NCBI GenBank assembly: GCA_024276455.1
Contig: JAJRXE010000170.1
Location: 1 to 5,578 of the forward strand
Reading direction: 5' to 3'
Source of the DNA: Calditrichota bacterium
GTDB taxonomy: Bacteria; Calditrichota; Calditrichia; RBG-13-44-9
Length of the DNA stretch: 5,578 nucleotides
Part shown: piece by piece, positions 1-5,578 of the stretch
How the letters are laid out: each line of letters starts with the position of its first letter
Numbering within the stretch: the first letter of the stretch is position 1
Made by a program: the position numbers and the translations under genes
The notes under the pieces: model-generated
What the model was told of the DNA's origin: nothing
The model's input: the letters and a program-made list of their open reading frames with translations, nothing else
Database searches by the model: none

Positions 1-78
1 TCTCGTCCCGTAAGAATCTCGAAATACCCGGATGGTCACCGTTCTAATTAGCTCGCTACTGCCAAACAGACTTTCCAT
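1..78 (-). CDS. Possible N-terminal fragment of an unidentified gene running off the left edge
   Basis: On the minus strand an ATG at 76-78 opens 26 codons without a stop to the left edge, beginning MESLFGSSELIRTV. A GTG at codon 14 is an alternative start, and the frame is open upstream back to a stop at 133-135. No clear ribosome site precedes either start. The fragment is too short to recognise, and an open run of this length is common by chance. If real it would be a sixth co-directional gene. Plus-strand frames at this edge stop at about 47-51, so the end of a convergent gene is an equally possible reading. Confidence 0.15.
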   Translation of the reverse strand, partial: MESLFGSSELIRTVTIRVFRDSYGTR

Positions 79-238
79 ATAACGGCAACGGGGGAAAAGA
101 ATTGCTATTTTGTCCTCATGAAAAAAATCTTTTCATAAATCCGAAAAAAGCCCCTTTGTTCATCCAACGATTCACCGGATAAAGTAAATATTAGGTCAGA
201 ACAACTTCCCTGTGAAAAGGATCCAACTCATTTCCCTT
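79..238. other. Non-coding stretch downstream of the lipoprotein gene
   Basis: No gene is recognised here. The minus-strand transcript would meet two T-runs (149-144 and 127-121). The first follows AAAGGGGC, which can form only a 4-bp stem with a 3-nt loop. An AT-rich inverted repeat, ATGAAAA (118-124) and TTTTCAT (130-136), forms a 7-bp stem with a 5-nt loop. A 5-bp inverted repeat ATCCG/CGGAT spans 139-143 and 176-180. Transcription may end in this stretch, but no single structure is a convincing terminator. Confidence 0.35.
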
Positions 239-790
239 TTATTTTTTAACCGGGGGAAACGGAGAAAGAATTTGCTCGATTACTCGCTTAATTAATTTCT
301 CCATTTTGCGGGGATCCCGATTTCCGGGGAGCACCTTCTTTGCCATTCCCCGCCAGACCATCTGTTCCCTCTTCAAATCAACAAAATCAATAGTCAGCGT
401 GCCTTCTTCATATTGATCGACCGTTACCAGCTGTTCGTCTACCGGCCTCCAGCTGGGACTGTATCGTTCCCGACCTCCCCAATCTTCAATCTCTATTTTC
501 TCCTCAATCCCCCTATATACCAATACCATCAAGTCGGCCAACCTTTCCGTTTCCACTTTTTGAAGCCCCCTCGCAGCCAGGATACTGTCCACTACGGCTT
601 TCACCCTTTTCTGCATTAAAGGGTTACGTGACAGCTGATTCCCGGGGATAGAGTCGCCAGTGAGCCAGACGTATTTTCGATATTGGCTAAAATCGATGTC
701 GGAGTCAAAATCTCGATAAATTGTAAGGCTGGAGCACCCCACCAGACCAACAAGGAAAAACACACAAAAAACCTGTAACACCGTTTTCAC
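239..790 (-). CDS. DUF4136 family lipoprotein
   Basis: This 183-residue protein has a short hydrophobic signal sequence and a clear lipobox LVGC (16-19), so the mature protein should begin at lipidated Cys19. The rest matches the DUF4136 pattern: YRDFDSDIDFSQYRKYVW near the N-terminus (25-42), NPLMQKRVKAVVDSILAARGL in the middle, a GTLTIDFVDLKREQMVWRG block (about 130-148) and a C-terminal helix ending in FPP. Family members are small envelope lipoproteins of unknown function, common in Bacteroidota and Proteobacteria. The start codon is GTG (788-790), supported by AAGGTGAGG 5 nt upstream and by the position of the lipobox; the next in-frame Met is far inside the domain. It is the last gene of the series, 69 nt after the DUF2490-like gene. 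That gap is AT-rich and could hold a promoter, so membership in the same transcript is likely but not proved. Confidence 0.88.
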   Translation of the reverse strand: MKTVLQVFCVFFLVGLVGCSSLTIYRDFDSDIDFSQYRKYVWLTGDSIPGNQLSRNPLMQKRVKAVVDSILAARGLQKVETERLADLMVLVYRGIEEKIEIEDWGGRERYSPSWRPVDEQLVTVDQYEEGTLTIDFVDLKREQMVWRGMAKKVLPGNRDPRKMEKLIKRVIEQILSPFPPVKK

Positions 791-795
791 CGGAA

Positions 796-804
796 CCTCA
801 CCTT
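796..804 (-). promoter_or_regulatory. Ribosome binding site that fixes a GTG start
   Basis: AAGGTGAGG on the minus strand lies 5 nt before the GTG at 790. It is the best Shine-Dalgarno site in the window and supports GTG as the start of the DUF4136 lipoprotein. Confidence 0.65.
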
Positions 805-859
805 AGTTATCAACAATTAAGTAATTAAATTAAACCCAATTGAACTCTCAACACATCAA

Positions 860-1636
860 CTAACTGCTTAAACGCCAAAAATGTTTTATTTTCAGTTGCC
901 ATACATTCTGGTCTTCTCTGAAATTCTCGGTAATATAATTTCGAGATTTCTGACGAGTGTAAAGAAATTCGAACATAAATTGGCGATTTAATCGATATCC
1001 CAAACCCAATCGAAGGCGATTGCTATTAATGAAGCGCTCTTCAACGGTTTCTCCTAAATTCAGAAAAATTTCGTAAGAAATCAAACCATAAATAAGCCCT
1101 TTCAGAAAGGAGAAACCGTAGTTTGGGGTTTTGAGCTGCAATTGATAGCGTAAACGGGCTGCCGTGTCGAAATCATCTTCCTTCTGAGAGCCGCGGTAAC
1201 TTACTATTCGCATCTCCGCCCTAACCAGATGGTCTAGAGAGAAGTCCCGGAAGGTGGGCCACAACAGGCGTCCCCCGACCCAGGGTCGGACTTCAAATAG
1301 ATTGTCCAATATTCGTTGCCAGGTGTAACGGAAATCCATCATTCCGATCAAGTTCAGATAGGGTCGCAACCAGTATTGAAAACCCGGTTTGAGGTAAAAC
1401 ACACTCCAATCTTTATTTTCCACATTGCTCCAGCTACCCACTTCCCCCTCCAGACGCACCCGTTCCTTTAAAGAATAATACATCTGATAGGTACCCTGAA
1501 CCTGATTTTCCACTTGCGCGGGAAGTGCTCGAAACAAGAAAATTAAAAGCCAGAGCGACACAAAAATGAAAAGCCGTTTCCCTGAACAGTGATAGTGTGT
1601 GTGAAAAACCATTTGAAAAACAGATGTTGCGGGCAT
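860..1636 (-). CDS. DUF2490-like outer-membrane beta-barrel protein
   Basis: This 258-residue protein has a hydrophobic signal segment (about 21-36) ending in ALPAQ (37-41), a plausible signal peptidase I site after Ala40. The mature part is rich in alternating aromatic/hydrophobic and polar residues, as in amphipathic beta strands, with short charged turns. Stretches such as RPWVGGRLLW (117-126), HLVRAEMRIV (136-145), AARLRYQLQL (159-168) and NRLRLGLGYRLN (206-217) resemble DUF2490 proteins, a family of unknown function predicted to sit in the outer membrane. It ends in -WRLSS rather than the classical terminal aromatic residue. The chosen start gives an unusually long 20-residue basic n-region; Met9 (1612) is an alternative but has no ribosome site. 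AGGA lies 11 nt before the ATG at 1636. The gene begins 27 nt after the cytochrome stop, so the two are almost certainly co-transcribed. The specific function is unknown. Confidence 0.75.
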   Translation of the reverse strand: MPATSVFQMVFHTHYHCSGKRLFIFVSLWLLIFLFRALPAQVENQVQGTYQMYYSLKERVRLEGEVGSWSNVENKDWSVFYLKPGFQYWLRPYLNLIGMMDFRYTWQRILDNLFEVRPWVGGRLLWPTFRDFSLDHLVRAEMRIVSYRGSQKEDDFDTAARLRYQLQLKTPNYGFSFLKGLIYGLISYEIFLNLGETVEERFINSNRLRLGLGYRLNRQFMFEFLYTRQKSRNYITENFREDQNVWQLKIKHFWRLSS

Positions 1637-1647
1637 TATTGTTTTTT

Positions 1648-1651
1648 TCCT
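1648..1651 (-). promoter_or_regulatory. Possible ribosome binding site of the DUF2490-like gene
   Basis: AGGA on the minus strand ends 11 nt before the ATG at 1636, a slightly long spacing. A second AGGT lies at 1657-1660, immediately after the tandem stop of the octahaem cytochrome gene. Confidence 0.4.
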
Positions 1652-1663
1652 AACCGACCTTTA

Positions 1664-3985
1664 TTATTGTTTCATTTTTTCCAGATAATCCAGAATTTGT
1701 TGCCCCAGAGGATTCTCGGGATACAATTTCCTTAACCGATTCCCGATTTCGCGAGCTTTTTCCTGCTGTCCAATATTCAGATAAAGACTGGCCAAAGCGT
1801 AAAGGATACTGGCATCGTTGGGATACAAACGCAATCCCTTTTCCAGGATTTTTCGTGCTCGGGTAAGTTGTCCCACTTGCTGGTACACCAGCCCCAGATT
1901 GTAAAAAATACGAGGATTCGCGTTGGGGTCCCGGGCCGCTTTTTCCAACCACTGGGCGGCTTCTGTATACTGTTTTTTTTCGGCCAACAACAATCCCAGA
2001 TAATAGACGGCTTCGATCATCCAGGGACGTTTTTGAATGATCTCGCGGAGCAGTTTCTCGGCTTCAGCGGCTTTTCCCAAACGGTTGTACACCAGTGCTA
2101 GATTGACTTTCGTGCCAAACAATTGCCGATCTATTTTAAGAGCGTTTTGGTAAAATTGAGCCGCTTTTTCCAATTGGCCTAAATTTGCGTACATGTTACC
2201 CAGATTGTGCCGGGAAGAAGGGAAGTCGCCCAGATATTCCATTGCCTGTCGATATTCGGTAAGGGCACTCTGAAAGGATGGTTGATACTTAGGCGGCAAG
2301 AATTGCCGAGCAACCAGGGTGAGCCGCATGGCGGCAGTCATCCGTACCGCTCGGACTGGATCATTCAGCAACGGCGCAACATCTTGCACCCATTCACTGG
2401 GCTGTTGCCCCGGATAGACCCGGACGGCTGCGTAACGGATTAAAGATTCCGGGTTTCTCAACGCCTGACGGATAACCTTTCGACTTTCCGGATCCGAATA
2501 ATTTCCCAGTAACGACACCGCGGTCGCCCGAACGATGACCGGAAAAAGATCGTCCTCAACGATTCGGATCAATCCCTCCCGAGCCTCCGGTTTTCCTTCC
2601 TCTGCGGCCGTAAAGACAGTCCCGAAATGAGGACGTGTGGTAAAACTCTCCCCATACCACTTTACGACATAGTCCAGCGCCCAACGGTCCGATTTATCAG
2701 TGTGGCACTGGGTGCAGGCATTGGGAACGCCGATTTTCAGGCTCAGATCCGGTCGAGGAATGCGAAAACTGTGATCGCGACGGAAATCCACTCCCATGTA
2801 GTATCGCCCAGGCATATGGCAGTTGACGCACAAAGCTCCTTCACCTACCTGTACCACTTTTCGGCCACCTTCCAGCATCAGCGGCTCGCCTGTTTCCCCC
2901 ACTTTCTTGTGGAAATGGTGCGCAAAGGTGTCGTACAAATCCGCTCGATGGCACTGCAGGCACAGACGATTGTCCTCGAACTTTCGTTTACCGCTGTGCA
3001 CATCGTGGCAGTCGTTGCAACGCACGTCATTGTCGTACATTTTGCTTTGCACAAAGGATCCATGCACGTAATCCTCTTCCAGGATCTGACCGTCGGGGAA
3101 GTAATAAGGTGCCCGGAGCAATTGCGGGATCATATAGTTTAGCACTTCCGAATCGCCAGGTTGGAATTTATCAAAGAAAGATCGACGGGAATGACAGCGA
3201 ACGCACAGCTTCACATACTGCTTATTGTCGATATCACTTGTTTGGACCACCAGACCATAGTTAGTGTCCTGCGGTCGGGCCATTTCCGGCAGCGCCGCCC
3301 ACTCCAGGTGTGCGGAGCCGGGCCCGTGGCAGGCTTCGCAACTCACATTAATTTCGGACCAGGTAGTGTGATATTGATCGGTTCTCAAATCATAATTTTT
3401 CTGCAGGTTGGTGGAATGACATTCCGCGCACATACCGTTCCAGTTCTGGGATTGGTTAGTCCAATGAAGCCAGTTGTTCGGGGTAACATCCTCGTTCGGG
3501 TAAACGGCCGGTACCAGATTAAACCATCTTTGCTTCTCGGTATCCCAGGCAAGGGGCAGGCATTGGTAACGCCCTCCGGGAAAAGGCACCAGGTATTGCT
3601 GGAGTGGTCGGACGCCAAAGGTGTAAACAATTTCGAACTCGCCCCATTTACCGTTTGGGCCTTCGGTGAACACGTAAAACCGGCCATCTTTTTTATAGAA
3701 GCGACTCACCTTGCCATTGTATTCGAATTCCGCGTTGTTAAAATCGCCCAGAACGGTGCTGTCGGTAGCCACGGCCATGGCCCAATCGTGATCGGAACCG
3801 CGCCAGAGGTCGTATTCTCGACGGTGACAATCAATGCACTTTTCCTTACCAACATACGTAGCTCGAGCGGACAATTCAGCCGGATTATTTTTTTTCATGT
3901 AATTCTGCTTAAGCAGGTAAAGCGGTACAGAAAGCACAATCACAACGGTAGCAACAAATCCAACGATTTTCCAGTTTTTCATCAT
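1664..3985 (-). CDS. Octahaem c-type cytochrome with HEAT-like and tetratricopeptide repeats
   Basis: A 773-residue protein likely to carry electrons on the periplasmic side of the inner membrane. A hydrophobic segment at 7-25 is a signal anchor or signal peptide. Eight CXXCH sites bind c-type haems, with first Cys at 50, 186, 216, 261, 323, 342, 386 and 424. The region around the first site (YVGKEKCIDCH, then a WRGSDHDWAM block at 61-70) and CAECHSTN (186-193) resemble the cytochrome c554-like N-terminus of widespread TPR-multihaem proteins. Candidate distal ligands include His66, His174, His206, His309, His330, the HHFH cluster (356-359) and His405. Residues about 468-560 are short helical HEAT-like repeats. 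Residues about 590-757 form five TPRs with typical spacing (for example YNLGLVYQQVGQLTRARKIL at 695-714). An in-frame TAA at 3992-3994 limits the start to the ATG-ATG pair at 3985/3982. No good Shine-Dalgarno site is seen. The gene ends with tandem stops TAA TAA. No enzymatic role can be assigned; its position after cytochrome b and Rieske suggests it accepts electrons from them. Confidence 0.93.
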   Translation of the reverse strand: MMKNWKIVGFVATVVIVLSVPLYLLKQNYMKKNNPAELSARATYVGKEKCIDCHRREYDLWRGSDHDWAMAVATDSTVLGDFNNAEFEYNGKVSRFYKKDGRFYVFTEGPNGKWGEFEIVYTFGVRPLQQYLVPFPGGRYQCLPLAWDTEKQRWFNLVPAVYPNEDVTPNNWLHWTNQSQNWNGMCAECHSTNLQKNYDLRTDQYHTTWSEINVSCEACHGPGSAHLEWAALPEMARPQDTNYGLVVQTSDIDNKQYVKLCVRCHSRRSFFDKFQPGDSEVLNYMIPQLLRAPYYFPDGQILEEDYVHGSFVQSKMYDNDVRCNDCHDVHSGKRKFEDNRLCLQCHRADLYDTFAHHFHKKVGETGEPLMLEGGRKVVQVGEGALCVNCHMPGRYYMGVDFRRDHSFRIPRPDLSLKIGVPNACTQCHTDKSDRWALDYVVKWYGESFTTRPHFGTVFTAAEEGKPEAREGLIRIVEDDLFPVIVRATAVSLLGNYSDPESRKVIRQALRNPESLIRYAAVRVYPGQQPSEWVQDVAPLLNDPVRAVRMTAAMRLTLVARQFLPPKYQPSFQSALTEYRQAMEYLGDFPSSRHNLGNMYANLGQLEKAAQFYQNALKIDRQLFGTKVNLALVYNRLGKAAEAEKLLREIIQKRPWMIEAVYYLGLLLAEKKQYTEAAQWLEKAARDPNANPRIFYNLGLVYQQVGQLTRARKILEKGLRLYPNDASILYALASLYLNIGQQEKAREIGNRLRKLYPENPLGQQILDYLEKMKQ

Positions 3986-4085
3986 AATCAGTTAATTTTT
4001 ATAGTCACTCAATCCCTGAAAAGGGTGATTCGGAAAAACCATGAATTCTCAATGTAAAATTTTAATAACCAGTACACCGAAACAA
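3986..4085 (-). other. 100-nt gap between the Rieske and octahaem cytochrome genes
   Basis: This is the longest gap in the gene series. It is AT-rich and has no convincing Shine-Dalgarno site close to the downstream ATG: the 15 bases before it are AT-rich, and the nearest purine-rich stretch (AGGGATTGAG) lies more than 15 nt away. A small hairpin is possible at 4014-4025, with CCCT pairing AGGG around a 4-nt loop and three further A-T pairs across a bulge. It is too weak and lacks a T-run, so I do not call it a terminator. No clear promoter match was seen. Confidence 0.4.
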
Positions 4086-4610
4086 TCAGCCATACATTAC
4101 TTGAGAAGGTTGAAAGCGTTTCCTCCGAATCTTTTTTGTCAGATTAACTTTCACTACTCTTTGTTCAATCACTACCGGGTGAAGCGCCAGGGCACGCGTG
4201 GCCGGTGGAGTCACTACGTTGCCACACTTGTCGAACCGGGAGTGGTGGCAGGGACAGACAAACTGTTGCTTCTCGCCATTCCACTCTACCGAACAACCCA
4301 GGTGGGGACAACGCAAAGACATGGCCAGGAAACCGCCGTCCTTCAAGCGCACCAGATACAGGAAACCGTTGCGAAAGGATGTCACACTCCCCGGCACAAA
4401 GTCCTCCACTTTTCCAGCGATCAGAAAACGCGGTTGGGCGCTCCTGGTAGCCGATTGTTTCCGCGGCCTGAGAAACGCAATCACCACCGCACCAAATTCT
4501 ATTACCGCCAGAACACCCAGCCCCTTCCAGATAGTCTTAAAAAAATCCCGCCGGGATTTACCCGAATCCCGGAAACCAGGTTGCCTCCTTTTAATCGCCT
4601 TCTTTTTCAT
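4086..4610 (-). CDS. Rieske [2Fe-2S] iron-sulfur protein of the bc-type complex
   Basis: This 174-residue protein takes one electron from quinol at the Qo site of cytochrome b and passes it to a c-type cytochrome. The N-terminus is basic, with a Tat-like motif SRRDFFK (19-25), then one hydrophobic anchor (about 28-47). The globular domain has both Rieske boxes: CPHLGC (101-106) and CPCHHS (119-124). By homology the cluster ligands are Cys101, His103, Cys119 and His122, and Cys106-Cys121 form the disulfide. Ser124 occupies the cluster-tuning Ser position; the usual Tyr two residues on is Phe126. An extra Cys129 lies just after the second box. TPPA (134-137) stands where bc1 Rieske proteins have the GPAP proline loop. 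The start at 4610 is supported by AGGA seven bases upstream; an ATG further up (4624-4626) is out of frame. The gene lies 50 nt after cytochrome b, so the order is b then Rieske, the reverse of the common one. The length is normal for the family. Confidence 0.95.
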   Translation of the reverse strand: MKKKAIKRRQPGFRDSGKSRRDFFKTIWKGLGVLAVIEFGAVVIAFLRPRKQSATRSAQPRFLIAGKVEDFVPGSVTSFRNGFLYLVRLKDGGFLAMSLRCPHLGCSVEWNGEKQQFVCPCHHSRFDKCGNVVTPPATRALALHPVVIEQRVVKVNLTKKIRRKRFQPSQVMYG

Positions 4611-4617
4611 CCCCGTT

Positions 4618-4621
4618 TCCT
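4618..4621 (-). promoter_or_regulatory. Ribosome binding site of the Rieske gene
   Basis: On the minus strand AGGA lies 7 nt before the ATG at 4610. It picks this start over the out-of-frame ATG at 4624-4626. Confidence 0.6.
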
Positions 4622-4660
4622 ACCATGAGAAATATAGTTTTTAAATACCGCTAAAACCTG

Positions 4661-5578
4661 CTAAAAGGGTAAAACGAGGGTCATACCTTCTCCGCGAAAC
4701 CAGACTCCCACCACGGTCAAAACAAGCAGGCTTACCAGCAAAAATACAAAAACCGCCTGAATAAGCTCGGTGCGACTCGCCTGAAATTTTTTCTTTAATC
4801 CCCGAATGTATCCCCAAAGAAATACAACCATTATCAGAAACGGAGCGACCCCCCTGGTAATAGCCAGAGGCCAGCGGGGCAGCAAACCGGCCACACTCCA
4901 CCCGTACTCATCCAAGACTACCAATACAGGGATCGTTACCAGGGCGAGGATAGCAGAAAATTTAACCAGCGCTCGCCCCTGCTCCGAGAAAAACCATACT
5001 CCCGTTTGCCGGGAAGAATCATCCAAATAAGGCAATACAAACAGTCCCAGAACAATCAACCAGGGAATAATGACCACCGCAAATAGGGGATGGAAATGTA
5101 CCAACAATTCCTGAATACCCAGAAAGTACCAGGGCGCTTTAGCGGGATTCGGACTGAAGGCCGGATTAGCCTTTTCCTGTAAAGGCGCATTGAAAAATAC
5201 CGCCAGAAGCAAAACAATGGCCAGAAGCACCAGAGCAACCACGAATTCCCGCGCCACCAGATGGGGATATACCGGAAGGCGTTTCACCTCCTTCTCAGAT
5301 CGACCATCGGGAACAACCACCCCACCGGCTTTACGTACCCGCCAAAAATGAAAGAACATCACGGCGATTAAAAAAACGGGTATCACGGCGGTATGAAAGG
5401 TGTAAAAGGAAGTTAGGGTAGCGGCGTCCACCTCCTCGCCGCCTCGAATAAACCTTTGTAACATTTCCCCAATTAAAGGTACGTATTTCAACATGTTGGT
5501 ACTGACCGTAATCGCCCAGTAGGACAACTGGTCCCAGGGAAGTAAATAGCCGGTATAATTGGCTGCCATTACACCGAA
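4661..5578 (-). CDS. Cytochrome b subunit of a Rieske/cytochrome b (bc-type) quinol oxidoreductase, N-terminus outside the window
   Basis: This is the membrane subunit that oxidises quinol and carries the two b haems. The frame is open to the right edge: three codons (Phe-Gly-Val) precede the first Met at 5569, so that Met is internal and helices A, B and most of C are missing. Residues are counted from it. GYLLPWDQ (7-14) is the conserved end of helix C. Helix D carries His59 and His74, with 14 residues between them, the b6f-like spacing; mitochondrial cytochrome b has 13. The Qo-site PEWY motif reads APWY (145-148) and is followed by FLGIQELL. Hydrophobic segments near 105-125, 162-182, 203-219, 237-255 and 270-290 follow, so N- and C-terminal domains are fused and the last two helices extend beyond subunit IV. 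The end, FRGEGM (291-296) and a short hydrophobic tail, resembles that of menaquinol-type cytochrome b proteins. Stop codon TAG at 4661-4663. Family assignment is certain; the electron acceptor is inferred. Confidence 0.95.
   Translation of the reverse strand, partial: FGVMAANYTGYLLPWDQLSYWAITVSTNMLKYVPLIGEMLQRFIRGGEEVDAATLTSFYTFHTAVIPVFLIAVMFFHFWRVRKAGGVVVPDGRSEKEVKRLPVYPHLVAREFVVALVLLAIVLLLAVFFNAPLQEKANPAFSPNPAKAPWYFLGIQELLVHFHPLFAVVIIPWLIVLGLFVLPYLDDSSRQTGVWFFSEQGRALVKFSAILALVTIPVLVVLDEYGWSVAGLLPRWPLAITRGVAPFLIMVVFLWGYIRGLKKKFQASRTELIQAVFVFLLVSLLVLTVVGVWFRGEGMTLVLPF

Noticed and set aside
118..136. AT-rich 7-bp inverted repeat as an operator or terminator
   Set aside because: It is made of A/T-rich halves that arise often by chance, has no T-run directly after it on the transcript, and no adjacent promoter was found.
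215..247. AAAAGG (215-220) and CCTTTT (235-240) followed by a T-run on the plus strand, resembling a terminator
   Set aside because: The stem is only 6 bp with two G-C pairs and a 14-nt loop. It overlaps the lipoprotein stop codon, and no plus-strand gene needs a terminator there.
791..859. Possible promoter before the lipoprotein gene (TTGAGA and TTAATT 17 nt apart, or TTTAAT further up, on the minus strand)
   Set aside because: The gap is so AT-rich that partial -10 matches are expected by chance. TTAATT matches TATAAT at only three positions, and the better TTTAAT does not have a well-spaced -35.
2627..3142. A 171-codon plus-strand frame within the octahaem gene
   Set aside because: It lies antisense across haem sites 4-8 of the cytochrome, and no ribosome site or family resemblance was seen.
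3161..4057. A 298-codon open frame on the plus strand opposite the octahaem cytochrome gene
   Set aside because: It is antisense to a gene with eight CXXCH sites. Its translation has no recognisable domain and is best explained as a shadow of the minus-strand gene.
4041..4644. Plus-strand open frames of 195 and 148 codons opposite the Rieske gene
   Set aside because: The minus strand encodes a complete Rieske protein with all ligands. The plus-strand translations are low-complexity, basic shadows without a domain.
4611..4660. Reading on from the cytochrome b stop codon towards the Rieske gene as a possible fusion or recoding
   Set aside because: The cytochrome b ends with the tail typical of its family. 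The 50-nt extension encodes nothing recognisable and meets another stop, so a normal termination is far more likely.

Overview
The window holds five consecutive genes, all on the minus strand, so the transcript reads from right to left. In transcription order they are: a cytochrome b truncated by the right edge (4661-5578), a Rieske [2Fe-2S] protein (4086-4610), a large octaheme c-type cytochrome with HEAT-like and TPR domains (1664-3985), a DUF2490-type outer-membrane protein (860-1636) and a DUF4136 lipoprotein (239-790). The gaps are 50, 100, 27 and 69 nt, which fits one operon, although the last two genes could have their own promoter. No tRNA, rRNA, CRISPR array or mobile element was recognised.

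The first three genes look like parts of one respiratory module: a quinol:cytochrome c oxidoreductase of the Rieske/cytochrome b type. The cytochrome b has b6f-like histidine spacing in helix D (14 residues between ligands) and an APWY tetrapeptide in place of PEWY. The Rieske protein has a Tat-like twin arginine, a membrane anchor and a complete cluster-binding site. No mono- or dihaem cytochrome c1 is present in the window. In its place stands a protein with eight CXXCH haem sites, a single N-terminal membrane anchor and a C-terminal protein-interaction region (HEAT-like helices and about five TPRs). My inference is that electrons pass from (probably mena-)quinol through cytochrome b and the Rieske centre to this octahaem protein on the periplasmic face. 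The TPR part would act as a docking platform.

The two downstream genes encode envelope proteins: a predicted small beta-barrel and a lipoprotein with a clear lipobox. They show that the organism is diderm (Gram-negative). Their functional link to the redox module rests on position only.

Mid-range GC, AT-rich gaps, modest Shine-Dalgarno sites, DUF2490 and DUF4136 together, and the menaquinol-type bc complex with a multihaem cytochrome suggest a bacterium of the Bacteroidota/Calditrichota/Ignavibacteria neighbourhood or another anaerobe or facultative anaerobe with multihaem respiration. This placement is tentative. The leftmost 238 bases hold no convincing gene. A short minus-strand reading frame runs off the left edge and could be the start of another gene.
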